From an uncultured Woeseiaceae bacterium (lineage in GTDB: Bacteria; Pseudomonadota; Gammaproteobacteria; Steroidobacterales; Woeseiaceae), in NCBI GenBank assembly GCA_902512585.1, contig CABXJW010000007.1, forward strand, positions 1 to 45,581: a stretch of 45,581 bases of DNA, given 5' to 3'. Position 1 is the first letter of the stretch. Each line of letters starts with the position of its first letter. The position numbers and the translations under genes are program-made. The notes beneath the pieces were generated by a model. That model searched no databases. It saw nothing but the letters and a program-made list of their open reading frames with translations, and had not been told where the DNA came from. Shown one piece after another: positions 37,028 to 44,924 of this stretch.

Positions 37028-37747
37028 ATGAAGATATTTAGAAATTTAAAAAGACACTCTTTATTCTGGCCAGTTAAATTATTTTTAAAGAGATTGGTAG
37101 GTCGAGAGCTATGGCTGCAAAAAGAATTAGAGTTAAAAACCAAGATATTGGGTGAGTGGGAATTCTATCCTGATGAATTCAAAGCTAATGGAATTGTATA
37201 CTCACTTGGCGTTGGCGATTGTCTTGATTTTGATCTTCAGCTCATCGAGAGTCATGATGCAGTAGTATTTGCATTTGACCCAACGCCTTATTCAGTAGAG
37301 TGGGTTGAAAGGCAAGTAATTCCTGAAAATTTAAATTTTTTACCTTGGGCGGTGGCTGGAAGTGATGGAGAGCTCACTATGGCACAACGAGTGAATAAAA
37401 GAGGACGTAAGTCAGAAATTATGTGGACTGAAGTCTCAACCAACATTGAATCTAGCGAAGTTATACAAGTTCCAGCTTATACTATTGCGACAATTATGAG
37501 GAAATTACAACATAAAAAAATAGATCTGATGAAAATTGACGTTGAGGGTTCTGAGTACGAAATTGTTGAAGATATGATAAGAAGTCAGATTAAACCCCAG
37601 CAATTATTGATTGAATTCCATCATCGTTTTAAAAATAAAAGTAAAATAATGACAATTAATGCAATAAAGCATTTACAAGAAAATGGCTATAAAATCTTTT
37701 CAATCTCGGAAACTGGAAGAGAAGTGGGATTTATTCATACGGAATAA
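37028..37747 (+). CDS. FkbM-family SAM-dependent methyltransferase (second)
   Basis: 239 residues, diverged from the first FkbM gene. SAM-binding segment YSLGVGDCLDFDLQL, acidic loop VFAFDPTPYSVEWV, and the FkbM signature IDLMKIDVEGSEYEIVEDM (about 160-178). The N-terminus (residues 1-35) is basic and partly hydrophobic. Last gene of the FkbM-P4H-barrel-FkbM run; a 228-base gap then separates it from argR. Confidence 0.85.
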   Translation: MKIFRNLKRHSLFWPVKLFLKRLVGRELWLQKELELKTKILGEWEFYPDEFKANGIVYSLGVGDCLDFDLQLIESHDAVVFAFDPTPYSVEWVERQVIPENLNFLPWAVAGSDGELTMAQRVNKRGRKSEIMWTEVSTNIESSEVIQVPAYTIATIMRKLQHKKIDLMKIDVEGSEYEIVEDMIRSQIKPQQLLIEFHHRFKNKSKIMTINAIKHLQENGYKIFSISETGREVGFIHTE

Positions 37748-37975
37748 AATTTATTGCAGTCGATTAAGTAAAAAACAGATATCAAAGCAATATTTACTGA
37801 GATTTTGCATAAAATATATAGTTAAATCTTTTCTTAAAAATTATTAATTAATAAAAATATTGATATAAATCAATAATTTGATTGTTAAATGATATTTAAT
37901 GATGGATAAAGTTGCATAAATATTCATATATATATATTATATGCGCATATTTATTCATTTAAAGTATTAGATAAT
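37748..37975. other. Leader region of the arg operon
   Basis: 228 AT-rich bases between the second FkbM gene and argR. The right end holds the probable ARG boxes and promoter; the left part (37748-37900) shows only a short palindrome (AATAAAATTTATT near 37744) and no gene. Confidence 0.5.
37913..37957 (+). promoter_or_regulatory. Probable ArgR operator (two ARG boxes)
   Basis: Compared with the ArgR half-site consensus TGAATwwwwATTCA, TGCATAAATATTCA (37913-37926) has one mismatch and CGCATATTTATTCA (37944-37957) has two. They lie just upstream of argR, 31 bases centre to centre, and flank an alternating TA run with a possible -10 element. Autoregulation of the operon by ArgR and arginine is inferred. 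Confidence 0.5.
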
Positions 37976-38419
37976 ATGAGTATTCAAGAGTATCGACAAC
38001 AAGCAATACGCGAGTTATTGCAAAGTGGTTTTGCTGCAACACAGAAATCTTTGGTTGATGAGCTGAAGAATAGAGGCTATGAAGCAACGCAATCGTCAGT
38101 TAGTCGTGATTTAAAAGATATTGGTGCCTTTAAAACTGTTGACGGCTATACAATGGAGTTTGAAAGAGAGAGTGATTCGGAAGATATATATAATATCTCA
38201 CATTTGATTACCAGTGTGGCAACTGCAGGTCCAAATTTAATGGTTATTAGGACTAAAATTGGAGCCGCACAACAAGTAGCATTATTCTTGGATAAATATT
38301 CTAACTCTGGAATTGTTGGCAATATTGGTGGTGATGATACAGTTTTTACCGCTACTTCTGATAAAGCTCATCAACGAATCTTGGGCGATAAAATTAATCA
38401 TTTGATTAGTCGCTCTTAA
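37976..38419 (+). CDS. argR: Arginine repressor
   Basis: 147 residues. The N-terminal winged helix contains ATQSSVSRDLKDIGAF (recognition helix about residues 38-53). The C-terminal hexamerisation/arginine-binding domain has IRTKIGAAQQVALFLD and GNIGGDDTVF with the conserved Asp-Asp pair that binds arginine. First gene of the arg operon, 16 bases before argG, and likely autoregulated through the boxes upstream. Confidence 0.93.
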   Translation: MSIQEYRQQAIRELLQSGFAATQKSLVDELKNRGYEATQSSVSRDLKDIGAFKTVDGYTMEFERESDSEDIYNISHLITSVATAGPNLMVIRTKIGAAQQVALFLDKYSNSGIVGNIGGDDTVFTATSDKAHQRILGDKINHLISRS

Positions 38420-38435
38420 CTTAAGTCTAATCCTC

Positions 38436-39644
38436 ATGAGTACTAGTAATTCACCCATTGTTATTGCCTATTCTGGTGGTCTGGATACTAGTTTTTGTAT
38501 ACCTTGGTTGAAAAATAATTTAAAAAAAGAAGTAATTACAGTTACTATTGATACCGGTGGTATTGATAATAAAGATGCTGGTTTATTGGAAAACCGAGCA
38601 CTTAAGTTAGGCGCGATTGAGCATCATTTGATCGATGCTAAAGATGAATTTTTTGATAGAGTTATTAAATATCTAATTGCAGGAAACATAAGAAAAGGAC
38701 ATCTTTACCCTATATGCGTGGGTGCTGAAAGAGGGCTTCAAGCAGAGAAATTAGCTGCTTATGCTAGGGATAATAATTTAGATACAGTTGCTCATGGTTG
38801 CACTGCAGCAGGTAATGATCAAGTTAGATTCGATGTTGCTTTACGAACAATTAACCCTAAATTAACTATTCTGGCTCCAATAAGGGACAATAATTGGTCA
38901 AGAGAAGAGCAACAACTTTTCCTTAATGATTATAGTGATGTACTGGCTAGCAAGAATAGTGATTATTCACATAATCGGGGTTTATGGGGTATTACTGTTG
39001 GCGGTAATGAGACATTAACGTCACTGTCATCAATTCCAGAGGAGGTATGGCCATTATCAGCACATGCTCATACAACAAACTTACCACCAACTAATTATGT
39101 AATAAGATTTAAAAATGGTGTACCCGTCTCTCTTGATGGCACACATTATAGTCCCGTTAAATTGATTGAAAAATTAGAAGAAATTGGCAGTTCTTACGCT
39201 ATAGGAAGAGGGATTCATCTAGGTGACACTATAATTGGGACAAAAGGTCGTGTTGCTTTCGAAGCACCTGCGGCAAGTATACTCATTAAAACTCATCGTG
39301 AACTTGAGAAATTAGTATTAACTGCTCAACAAATAAAAACAAAAGATCTTCTTGCCTCAATATATGGTGATTTTATTCATGAGGGTAAACAACTTGATTT
39401 GGCGGCTCGTGATATTGAAGCATTTTTTGTATCCACACAAAAAAGAGTATCTGGAGATGTTAAATTTACATTAAGGCCAGGAAGTGTGTTTATAGATGGA
39501 GTAGATTCATGTTATTCATTGATGACAGCATCATCCGGATTATATGGAGAGAAAACTGGAGAATGGTCTGGGGAAGATGCAAAAGGTTTCTCCAAAATTC
39601 TCTCCTTACCTGGCTCCTTGCAGTCTATAGCAGGAAAACAGTAA
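38436..39644 (+). CDS. argG: Argininosuccinate synthase
   Basis: Joins citrulline and aspartate with ATP. 402 residues. The PP-loop is AYSGGLDTSF near the N-terminus; HGCTAAGNDQVRF and the SLDG/ALDG-type segment VSLDGTHYSP are conserved. The form is the one I associate with Xanthomonadales and Bacteroidota arg clusters rather than the enteric ArgG. In an N-acyl pathway its substrate is still free citrulline, so a deacylase is needed before it. Followed after 15 bases by the P-loop gene. Confidence 0.95.
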   Translation: MSTSNSPIVIAYSGGLDTSFCIPWLKNNLKKEVITVTIDTGGIDNKDAGLLENRALKLGAIEHHLIDAKDEFFDRVIKYLIAGNIRKGHLYPICVGAERGLQAEKLAAYARDNNLDTVAHGCTAAGNDQVRFDVALRTINPKLTILAPIRDNNWSREEQQLFLNDYSDVLASKNSDYSHNRGLWGITVGGNETLTSLSSIPEEVWPLSAHAHTTNLPPTNYVIRFKNGVPVSLDGTHYSPVKLIEKLEEIGSSYAIGRGIHLGDTIIGTKGRVAFEAPAASILIKTHRELEKLVLTAQQIKTKDLLASIYGDFIHEGKQLDLAARDIEAFFVSTQKRVSGDVKFTLRPGSVFIDGVDSCYSLMTASSGLYGEKTGEWSGEDAKGFSKILSLPGSLQSIAGKQ

Positions 39645-39659
39645 TCATTTTTTTATATT

Positions 39660-40733
39660 ATGAAAACTATATTTGCAGATAAAGTAGCCTCGGTAGCACA
39701 ACATAATAATTTGGGTTACGAGCTAAGGGTATCCGGTGATATACCATGCAATGAGGGAGTATTGATTGCTGTAAAGATTCTAAATAATAAGTCTCGTTAC
39801 AATCAATTAGAGTTAATAAGCGGCAGGATGTCGACCTTGAAAGAAGGCGATATTGTTGTTGGCGCACTGGGTCATAGGGATGCCTTACTTGGCTATTCTG
39901 GGTATTTACCGGAAAATCTTGAAGTTGGATCTCTAATACAAGTACTAAATATGGGTGGAGTTATGGGTATTTGTGATTCTTATAATCCAGATGTCGGCCC
40001 CCCATTCGATTGCGAAGTTCTTGGTGTGGTTTTGGAGTTTCCTTATCTTGGTCAAAGAGTTGGTTTGCCTGCCAGAGCTGGTGGATTTAGTTTTGAGCAA
40101 TCAATAAAATTAAATTTTTCAGGTATCCCGGTCATTGCTATTGCTGGAACCTGTATGGATTCTGGTAAAACTGTAGCGGCTTCCTCTTTAATTAGTAAAT
40201 TAAGGCAATTAAATCTTAATATAGCTGCCTGCAAAGCTACCGGAGTTTCTCTCAGAAGAGATATTTTATCTATGGAGGATGCTGGAGCTAAAACAACGAT
40301 GATATTTTCAGATTTCGGAGTAGTGGCCACTACTCCTTATAACGGCCCATCACTGACGAAGTCATTATTGAATCAACTTGCATCAGAGCTTCCAGACATA
40401 ATTATTATTGAGTTGGGTGATGGCCTATTAGGATCTTATGGAGTTCAAGCAATCCTTTCTGACCAAGAAATAAAAAATGCTCTTAGTGGTCTAATTTTAT
40501 GTGCAAATGACCCAGTTGCTGCTTGGGGAGGGGTAAAAATACTCAGAGAAAACTATGAAATTGAACCTACTGTGGTTAGTGGACCTGCAACAGATAATTC
40601 AGTTGGATTGGATATGATTAATAATACGCTAAAGGTTCCTGCCATTAATGCGCTCACAAATAGCTCAGCATTGAGTGAATTGATCACGGGTTCTATTTTT
40701 CCAAATAATTTTGAGGTGAAGCATGAGAATTAA
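39660..40733 (+). CDS. P-loop protein of unknown function inside the arg operon
   Basis: 357 residues; I do not recognise a characterised orthologue. Residues about 1-155 form a beta-rich domain (EGDIVVGALGHRDALLGYSG). A P-loop NTPase-like domain follows: Walker A GTCMDSGKT at 163-171, then CKATGVSLRRDIL, and IIIELGDGLLGSYG plus LILCANDP. The last blocks resemble DUF1611 proteins (which include DgcN, a D-glutamate N-acetyltransferase) and dethiobiotin synthetase-like folds, but this is a by-eye match. It is 15 bases after argG and overlaps argC by 11 bases, so it is a true operon member. A role in N-acylglutamate supply is hypothetical. Confidence 0.85.
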   Translation: MKTIFADKVASVAQHNNLGYELRVSGDIPCNEGVLIAVKILNNKSRYNQLELISGRMSTLKEGDIVVGALGHRDALLGYSGYLPENLEVGSLIQVLNMGGVMGICDSYNPDVGPPFDCEVLGVVLEFPYLGQRVGLPARAGGFSFEQSIKLNFSGIPVIAIAGTCMDSGKTVAASSLISKLRQLNLNIAACKATGVSLRRDILSMEDAGAKTTMIFSDFGVVATTPYNGPSLTKSLLNQLASELPDIIIIELGDGLLGSYGVQAILSDQEIKNALSGLILCANDPVAAWGGVKILRENYEIEPTVVSGPATDNSVGLDMINNTLKVPAINALTNSSALSELITGSIFPNNFEVKHEN

Positions 40734-41778
40734 AACTATTATTATGGGTGCTTCTGGTTATGTAGGTGGTGAGTTACTCAGATTATTAAAAAATCATCCG
40801 AATCTTGATTATGTAATTGCGGTATCAGAATCGCATGCTGGTGAAAATATAAACACTATTTTTCCGCATCTGACTCATTCTTATCAGGATGAAAAATTTA
40901 AGACTTATGAAAATTGGAGTATTGATATTGATCATGGGGATCCAGTAGCTATCTTTAGTGCCGCGCCACATGGTATTTCAGCAGGGATATTAACAAGCAT
41001 ACTTGAGACATTAGCAATAAAAAATATCAAGCCAAAGGTAGTCGATATTTCTGCAGATTTTCGATTTTCTGACCCAGAAATCTTTTACCGAACCTATGGT
41101 ATAAAACACTTACATGCCGAGTTACTTAGTCAGTTTATATGTGGCATTCCTGAGCATATCATTAAGACTGAATCAAATTTTATTGCACATCCAGGTTGCT
41201 TTGCCACTGCTATATTACTAGCTATAACGCCAATTATTATAAATGATATAACAGATAATGAATTCTATATCAGTGCCATTACTGGCAGTACTGGATCGGG
41301 TAGATCACCAAAGAAAACAACTCATCATCCTGAGCGTCACAGTAATGTATTTGCGTATAAACCGCTCTCTCATAGACATGCTCCAGAGATAGTAAGTATA
41401 TGTGAAAATATAACTACTGTTAAACCGAAAATTAACTTTATACCTCATTCAGGACCTTTTTCACGCGGCATATATGCAACAATCCAGGCAAAATTAAAAT
41501 CAGATAAACACATTGATGATGCCGCTCCAATTTTTAAGAACCATTATTCTGAATCTAAATTTATCACTTACATGGATGATACTCCTCAATTAAAGAATGT
41601 GGTGACCAGTAATTTCTGTCATCTCAGCTCCAGTATAGATAATGATCAAATAGTCATAAATTGTGCAATTGATAATTTAATAAAAGGTTCAGCAGGTGGA
41701 TCAATCCAATGGATGAATAGACTTTGGGAGCTTCCTGAAGAAACTGGATTAATGACAATAACCTCACCATGGATATAA
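40723..41778 (+). CDS. argC: N-acetyl(acyl)-gamma-glutamyl-phosphate reductase
   Basis: NADPH-dependent reduction of N-acylglutamyl phosphate to the semialdehyde. 351 residues. Rossmann motif MGASGYVGGELLRLL at the N-terminus, catalytic Cys159 in HPGCFATA, SGTGSGRSP-type loop (GSTGSGRSPKK) and a His in YKPLSHRHAPE are visible. GAGGTGAAGC precedes the ATG, which lies within the end of the P-loop gene. argD starts three bases after the stop. Confidence 0.95.
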   Translation: MRIKTIIMGASGYVGGELLRLLKNHPNLDYVIAVSESHAGENINTIFPHLTHSYQDEKFKTYENWSIDIDHGDPVAIFSAAPHGISAGILTSILETLAIKNIKPKVVDISADFRFSDPEIFYRTYGIKHLHAELLSQFICGIPEHIIKTESNFIAHPGCFATAILLAITPIIINDITDNEFYISAITGSTGSGRSPKKTTHHPERHSNVFAYKPLSHRHAPEIVSICENITTVKPKINFIPHSGPFSRGIYATIQAKLKSDKHIDDAAPIFKNHYSESKFITYMDDTPQLKNVVTSNFCHLSSSIDNDQIVINCAIDNLIKGSAGGSIQWMNRLWELPEETGLMTITSPWI

Positions 41779-41781
41779 CTG

Positions 41782-42963
41782 ATGCCAAATGAATTTATAC
41801 ATGATTCAAAGCAAGATGTTCGGAGAGCAGGGCAGGAAGTTTTATTAGATGTATATAAACAATTATCTTTGACAGTCACTAGAGCTGATAATTGTGAATT
41901 ATTAACTAATGATAACCGAAAGATTCTGGATCTTTATGGAGGCCATGCAGTAATGCCTCTTGGTTATGGCGACACTGACTTTTTGAGTTCAGTGCAAGAA
42001 CAAATGACTAATTTACTCTTCCAGAGTAACCTGTTACCACTTGATATTAGGGTCCAAGCAGCTGAGAATCTTTTGAAAATCGCTCCATCAAGTTTATCAA
42101 AGGTATTTTTTGTTAATTCTGGGTCTGAGGCAAATGAGAATGCCTTGAAAATTGCCTGTATGTATACCAAGAGAAAAAAAATACTGGCCGTCACAGGAGC
42201 ATTTCATGGTCGATCGGCCGCCGCTTCTGCAGTTACATGGAATGCAAAAAAGAGCTGGTACGGATTTCCAAGACTACCTTTTGATGTTGATTTTATTCCT
42301 CGTGATGACCTGAATGCAGCACGCGATATGATAAATGATGAAGTAGCAGCTGTAATCGTAGAGCCAATTCAGGGTGTGGCAGGTGCCTATGATCTATCCC
42401 ATGAGTTTGTGATGGCTTTGAGAAAGGGATGCGATAAAGTTTCAGCAATATTAATAGTTGATGAAGTACAAACTGGGATGGGGCGAAGTGGTAATTACTT
42501 TGCAATTCAAAATTATAATATAGAACCAGATATATTAACGATGGCAAAATCATTAGGTGGAGGAGTTCCCTGTGCAGCCTTGATGATCAATCAAAAATAT
42601 TCATCAAACCTTAAGATGGGCGATTTAGGATCAACATTTGGTGGCGGACCAATTGCATGTGCTGCGATTAATGCTGTAATCAAAAGTATCAAGAAAAATA
42701 ACTTATTACTTAACGTGAAAGAATTAGAAATCAAGATAAGAGAGACGTGTCAAGTGGGCCCAATTCAAAGAATCCAAGGAAAAGGATTTTTATTAGGATT
42801 AATTTGTGATCGACCAGCACATGAGATTCAGAGCAAATTGCTCAAAAAAGATATATTGACAGGAACCAGTGCTGAAAAAAATATACTCAGGTTATTACCA
42901 CCTTTGGTTTTGCAAACGAATCATGTGAATAGATTAAGCGAAGCTTTGGCCTCGATTAAATAA
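41782..42963 (+). CDS. argD: N-acyl-ornithine aminotransferase
   Basis: PLP-dependent, class III, 393 residues. NSGSEANENALKIA (about 112-125), AFHGRSAAA, DEVQTGMGRSG and the PLP-binding Lys256 in TMAKSLGGGVP are conserved. Converts N-acylglutamate semialdehyde to N-acylornithine. The enzymes of this family accept acetyl or succinyl forms, so the sequence does not reveal the acyl group. Coupled to argC and followed by argF'. Confidence 0.94.
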   Translation: MPNEFIHDSKQDVRRAGQEVLLDVYKQLSLTVTRADNCELLTNDNRKILDLYGGHAVMPLGYGDTDFLSSVQEQMTNLLFQSNLLPLDIRVQAAENLLKIAPSSLSKVFFVNSGSEANENALKIACMYTKRKKILAVTGAFHGRSAAASAVTWNAKKSWYGFPRLPFDVDFIPRDDLNAARDMINDEVAAVIVEPIQGVAGAYDLSHEFVMALRKGCDKVSAILIVDEVQTGMGRSGNYFAIQNYNIEPDILTMAKSLGGGVPCAALMINQKYSSNLKMGDLGSTFGGGPIACAAINAVIKSIKKNNLLLNVKELEIKIRETCQVGPIQRIQGKGFLLGLICDRPAHEIQSKLLKKDILTGTSAEKNILRLLPPLVLQTNHVNRLSEALASIK

Positions 42964-42986
42964 TTAAAAATAAAAAGGTATTTTAA

Positions 42987-43985
42987 ATGCATATATTCAA
43001 TGATCTAACTGATTTTAGTAATGATGAAATAGGGAGTTTATTGGAGCTCGCTAATCAATTAGATAATTATCCAGAGCCAGATATTTTAAAAGGTAAGGTT
43101 CTGGCGTTATTATTTTTTAATTCTTCTTTAAGAACTCTCACATCATTTCAAGCAGCCATGTCTAGATTGGGTGGGGGGACATTTGTTGTATCACCCGATA
43201 TGTCAATACATGGATTAGAAACACAGACAGGTATAGTAATGGATGGGAATGCTGCTGAACACATCAATGAGGCCATACCTGTTATTGAGTCTTATGCTGA
43301 TGTAATAGGAATTAGGGCATTTGCCCAAAGAAGAAATCTTAAAGAAGATTTAGAAGATTTTAGTTTTAAAAATTTAATAAATCTCACCAGTAAGCCATTT
43401 ATCAATATGGAATCTGCTATAAATCATCCATGCCAGAATCTTGCAGATTGGAAAACTTTAGATGATTTTGATATTCCAAAAAAAGATGGAAAATTTGTAC
43501 TAAGTTGGGCTTATCATCCTAACCCTCTGCCATTGGCTGTTCCAGCATCAACACTTAATATGGCTGCAATGCGAGGTATGAACGTAACTGTATTAAGACC
43601 AGATAATTTTGAGTTACCAGATTCGGTTATGGAAAAAGCTAAACAAATTGCAACTGTATCAGGAGGCTCAATAACGGAAACAGATAATCATAATGAAGCC
43701 TTACAGGACGCTCATGTTATTTATGCAAAATCATGGACATCATCAAAATATTACAAAGAAAGAGATTTGGAGTATGAGGCACGTAAAGATTTAATTGAGT
43801 GGCGGGTAAAAGATTCTTGGTTTAATAATGTACTGCCTTCATGTCGATTCATGCATTGTTTGCCGGTTAGAAGAGGTGTTGTGGTAGATGACTCAGTTTT
43901 AGATAGCTCAAGAAGTATTGTTATTCATGAGGCACGTAATCGTATGCTGGCTCAAATGGCAGTGTTGTACAAAATGTTGAAATAA
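42987..43985 (+). CDS. argF': N-acyl-ornithine carbamoyltransferase (AOTC/SOTC family)
   Basis: 332 residues. Carbamoyl-phosphate site NSSLRTLTS (Ser47, Arg49, Thr50), HPCQNLADW, and HCLPVRRG (290-297) are visible. The MDGxxxEHI block and overall pattern are those of N-acetyl- and N-succinylornithine transcarbamylases, not of ornithine transcarbamylase. In MDGNAAEH (85-92) Ala90 occupies the place of Glu92 in Xanthomonas AOTC and Pro90 in Bacteroides fragilis SOTC. The carboxylated Lys of Xanthomonas AOTC is Val299 here. Acyl specificity is therefore probably not that of Xanthomonas AOTC; succinyl is the leading guess. Confidence 0.9.
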   Translation: MHIFNDLTDFSNDEIGSLLELANQLDNYPEPDILKGKVLALLFFNSSLRTLTSFQAAMSRLGGGTFVVSPDMSIHGLETQTGIVMDGNAAEHINEAIPVIESYADVIGIRAFAQRRNLKEDLEDFSFKNLINLTSKPFINMESAINHPCQNLADWKTLDDFDIPKKDGKFVLSWAYHPNPLPLAVPASTLNMAAMRGMNVTVLRPDNFELPDSVMEKAKQIATVSGGSITETDNHNEALQDAHVIYAKSWTSSKYYKERDLEYEARKDLIEWRVKDSWFNNVLPSCRFMHCLPVRRGVVVDDSVLDSSRSIVIHEARNRMLAQMAVLYKMLK

Positions 43986-43997
43986 TAAGGAATTAAG

Positions 43998-44924
43998 ATG
44001 CAAAAAAATAAATCATCAATAATTGCTGCACTTAAATATGCTATTCCATATATCAGATTATTTAAAAATAAAATTTTTGTTATCAAAGCAAGTGGCTCCT
44101 TATTTTTAGATGAAAAATTAATCGAGAAGTTGATAGAGCAATTAAGTATTCTGCAACAATTAGGAATTAAGATTATATTGATACACGGTGGCGGACCTCA
44201 ATCTTCAGAAATGGCTGCATCTCTGGGTATTAAGTCAAAATTTATTGAGGGAAGGAGGGTGACTGATTCAAAAATGATTGATGTAACTACTATGGTTCTT
44301 AATGGAAAGATTAATACTAAAATATTGGCGATTGCTAGAAAATATAATATGAAAGCTATTGGTATGAGTGGTATTGATTCAGGATTAATTAGAGCACATC
44401 GTCGTGAAGTTACTCATGATAAGAATAACAAATCGATTGATTATGGTTTTGTTGGGGATATTGACTCAATTAATCCTGAACTAATTTTTAAACAATTGGA
44501 CGATGGATTTATTCCAATAATTAGTCCTCTTGCTTGTGATGATAGTGGCATTATTTTAAATATAAATGCTGATACAGTTGCAGCGTCGATTGCTGCAGAA
44601 ATAAGTGCTGAAAAGTTAATTTTAATATCTTCAGCACCGGGCATACTTGAAGATAGTAGTGATAACTCTAGCTTAATTTCATACTTAGATATTGAAAAGT
44701 TAGAAAGGCTAATTCTCGAAAAGCAAATAACTGATGGTATGCTGCCTAAATCTTCAGCAATTAAGTTCGCAATTGAAAAAGGTGTAGAGCGAGTACATGT
44801 TATCTCTTATAGAACAACTGACTCATTACTCATAGAGATGTTTACTAATGATGGAACGGGTACATTGGTTGTAAGTGATATAGAAATGTTATCATCTTTA
44901 GAGCAACTGGGAGGTCAGCTTTGA
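43998..44924 (+). CDS. argB: N-acetyl(acyl)glutamate kinase
   Basis: 308 residues, amino acid kinase family. VIKASGSLF, LIHGGGPQSSEMAASLG, NADTVAASIAAEI and the LPKSSAIKFAIEKGV block are intact. Unlike the Xanthomonas bifunctional ArgAB, no GNAT acetyltransferase domain follows: the protein ends soon after GTGTLVVSD. Its substrate is the N-acylglutamate whose synthase is not visible here. Its stop overlaps the argH start. Confidence 0.93.
   Translation: MQKNKSSIIAALKYAIPYIRLFKNKIFVIKASGSLFLDEKLIEKLIEQLSILQQLGIKIILIHGGGPQSSEMAASLGIKSKFIEGRRVTDSKMIDVTTMVLNGKINTKILAIARKYNMKAIGMSGIDSGLIRAHRREVTHDKNNKSIDYGFVGDIDSINPELIFKQLDDGFIPIISPLACDDSGIILNINADTVAASIAAEISAEKLILISSAPGILEDSSDNSSLISYLDIEKLERLILEKQITDGMLPKSSAIKFAIEKGVERVHVISYRTTDSLLIEMFTNDGTGTLVVSDIEMLSSLEQLGGQL

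Noticed and set aside
37913-37975. TA-rich alternating run as a recombination or attachment site
   Set aside because: No matching direct repeat or integrase; better explained as promoter and operator DNA.
39660-40733. P-loop gene as argJ (ornithine acetyltransferase) or argE
   Set aside because: No ATML autoprocessing motif and no metallopeptidase residues; it has a Walker A instead.
42987-43985. Ordinary ornithine carbamoyltransferase
   Set aside because: The MDGxxxEHI and SLRT blocks and the HCLPVRRG context match the N-acyl-ornithine family rather than the SMRTR/HCLPAFH pattern of OTC.
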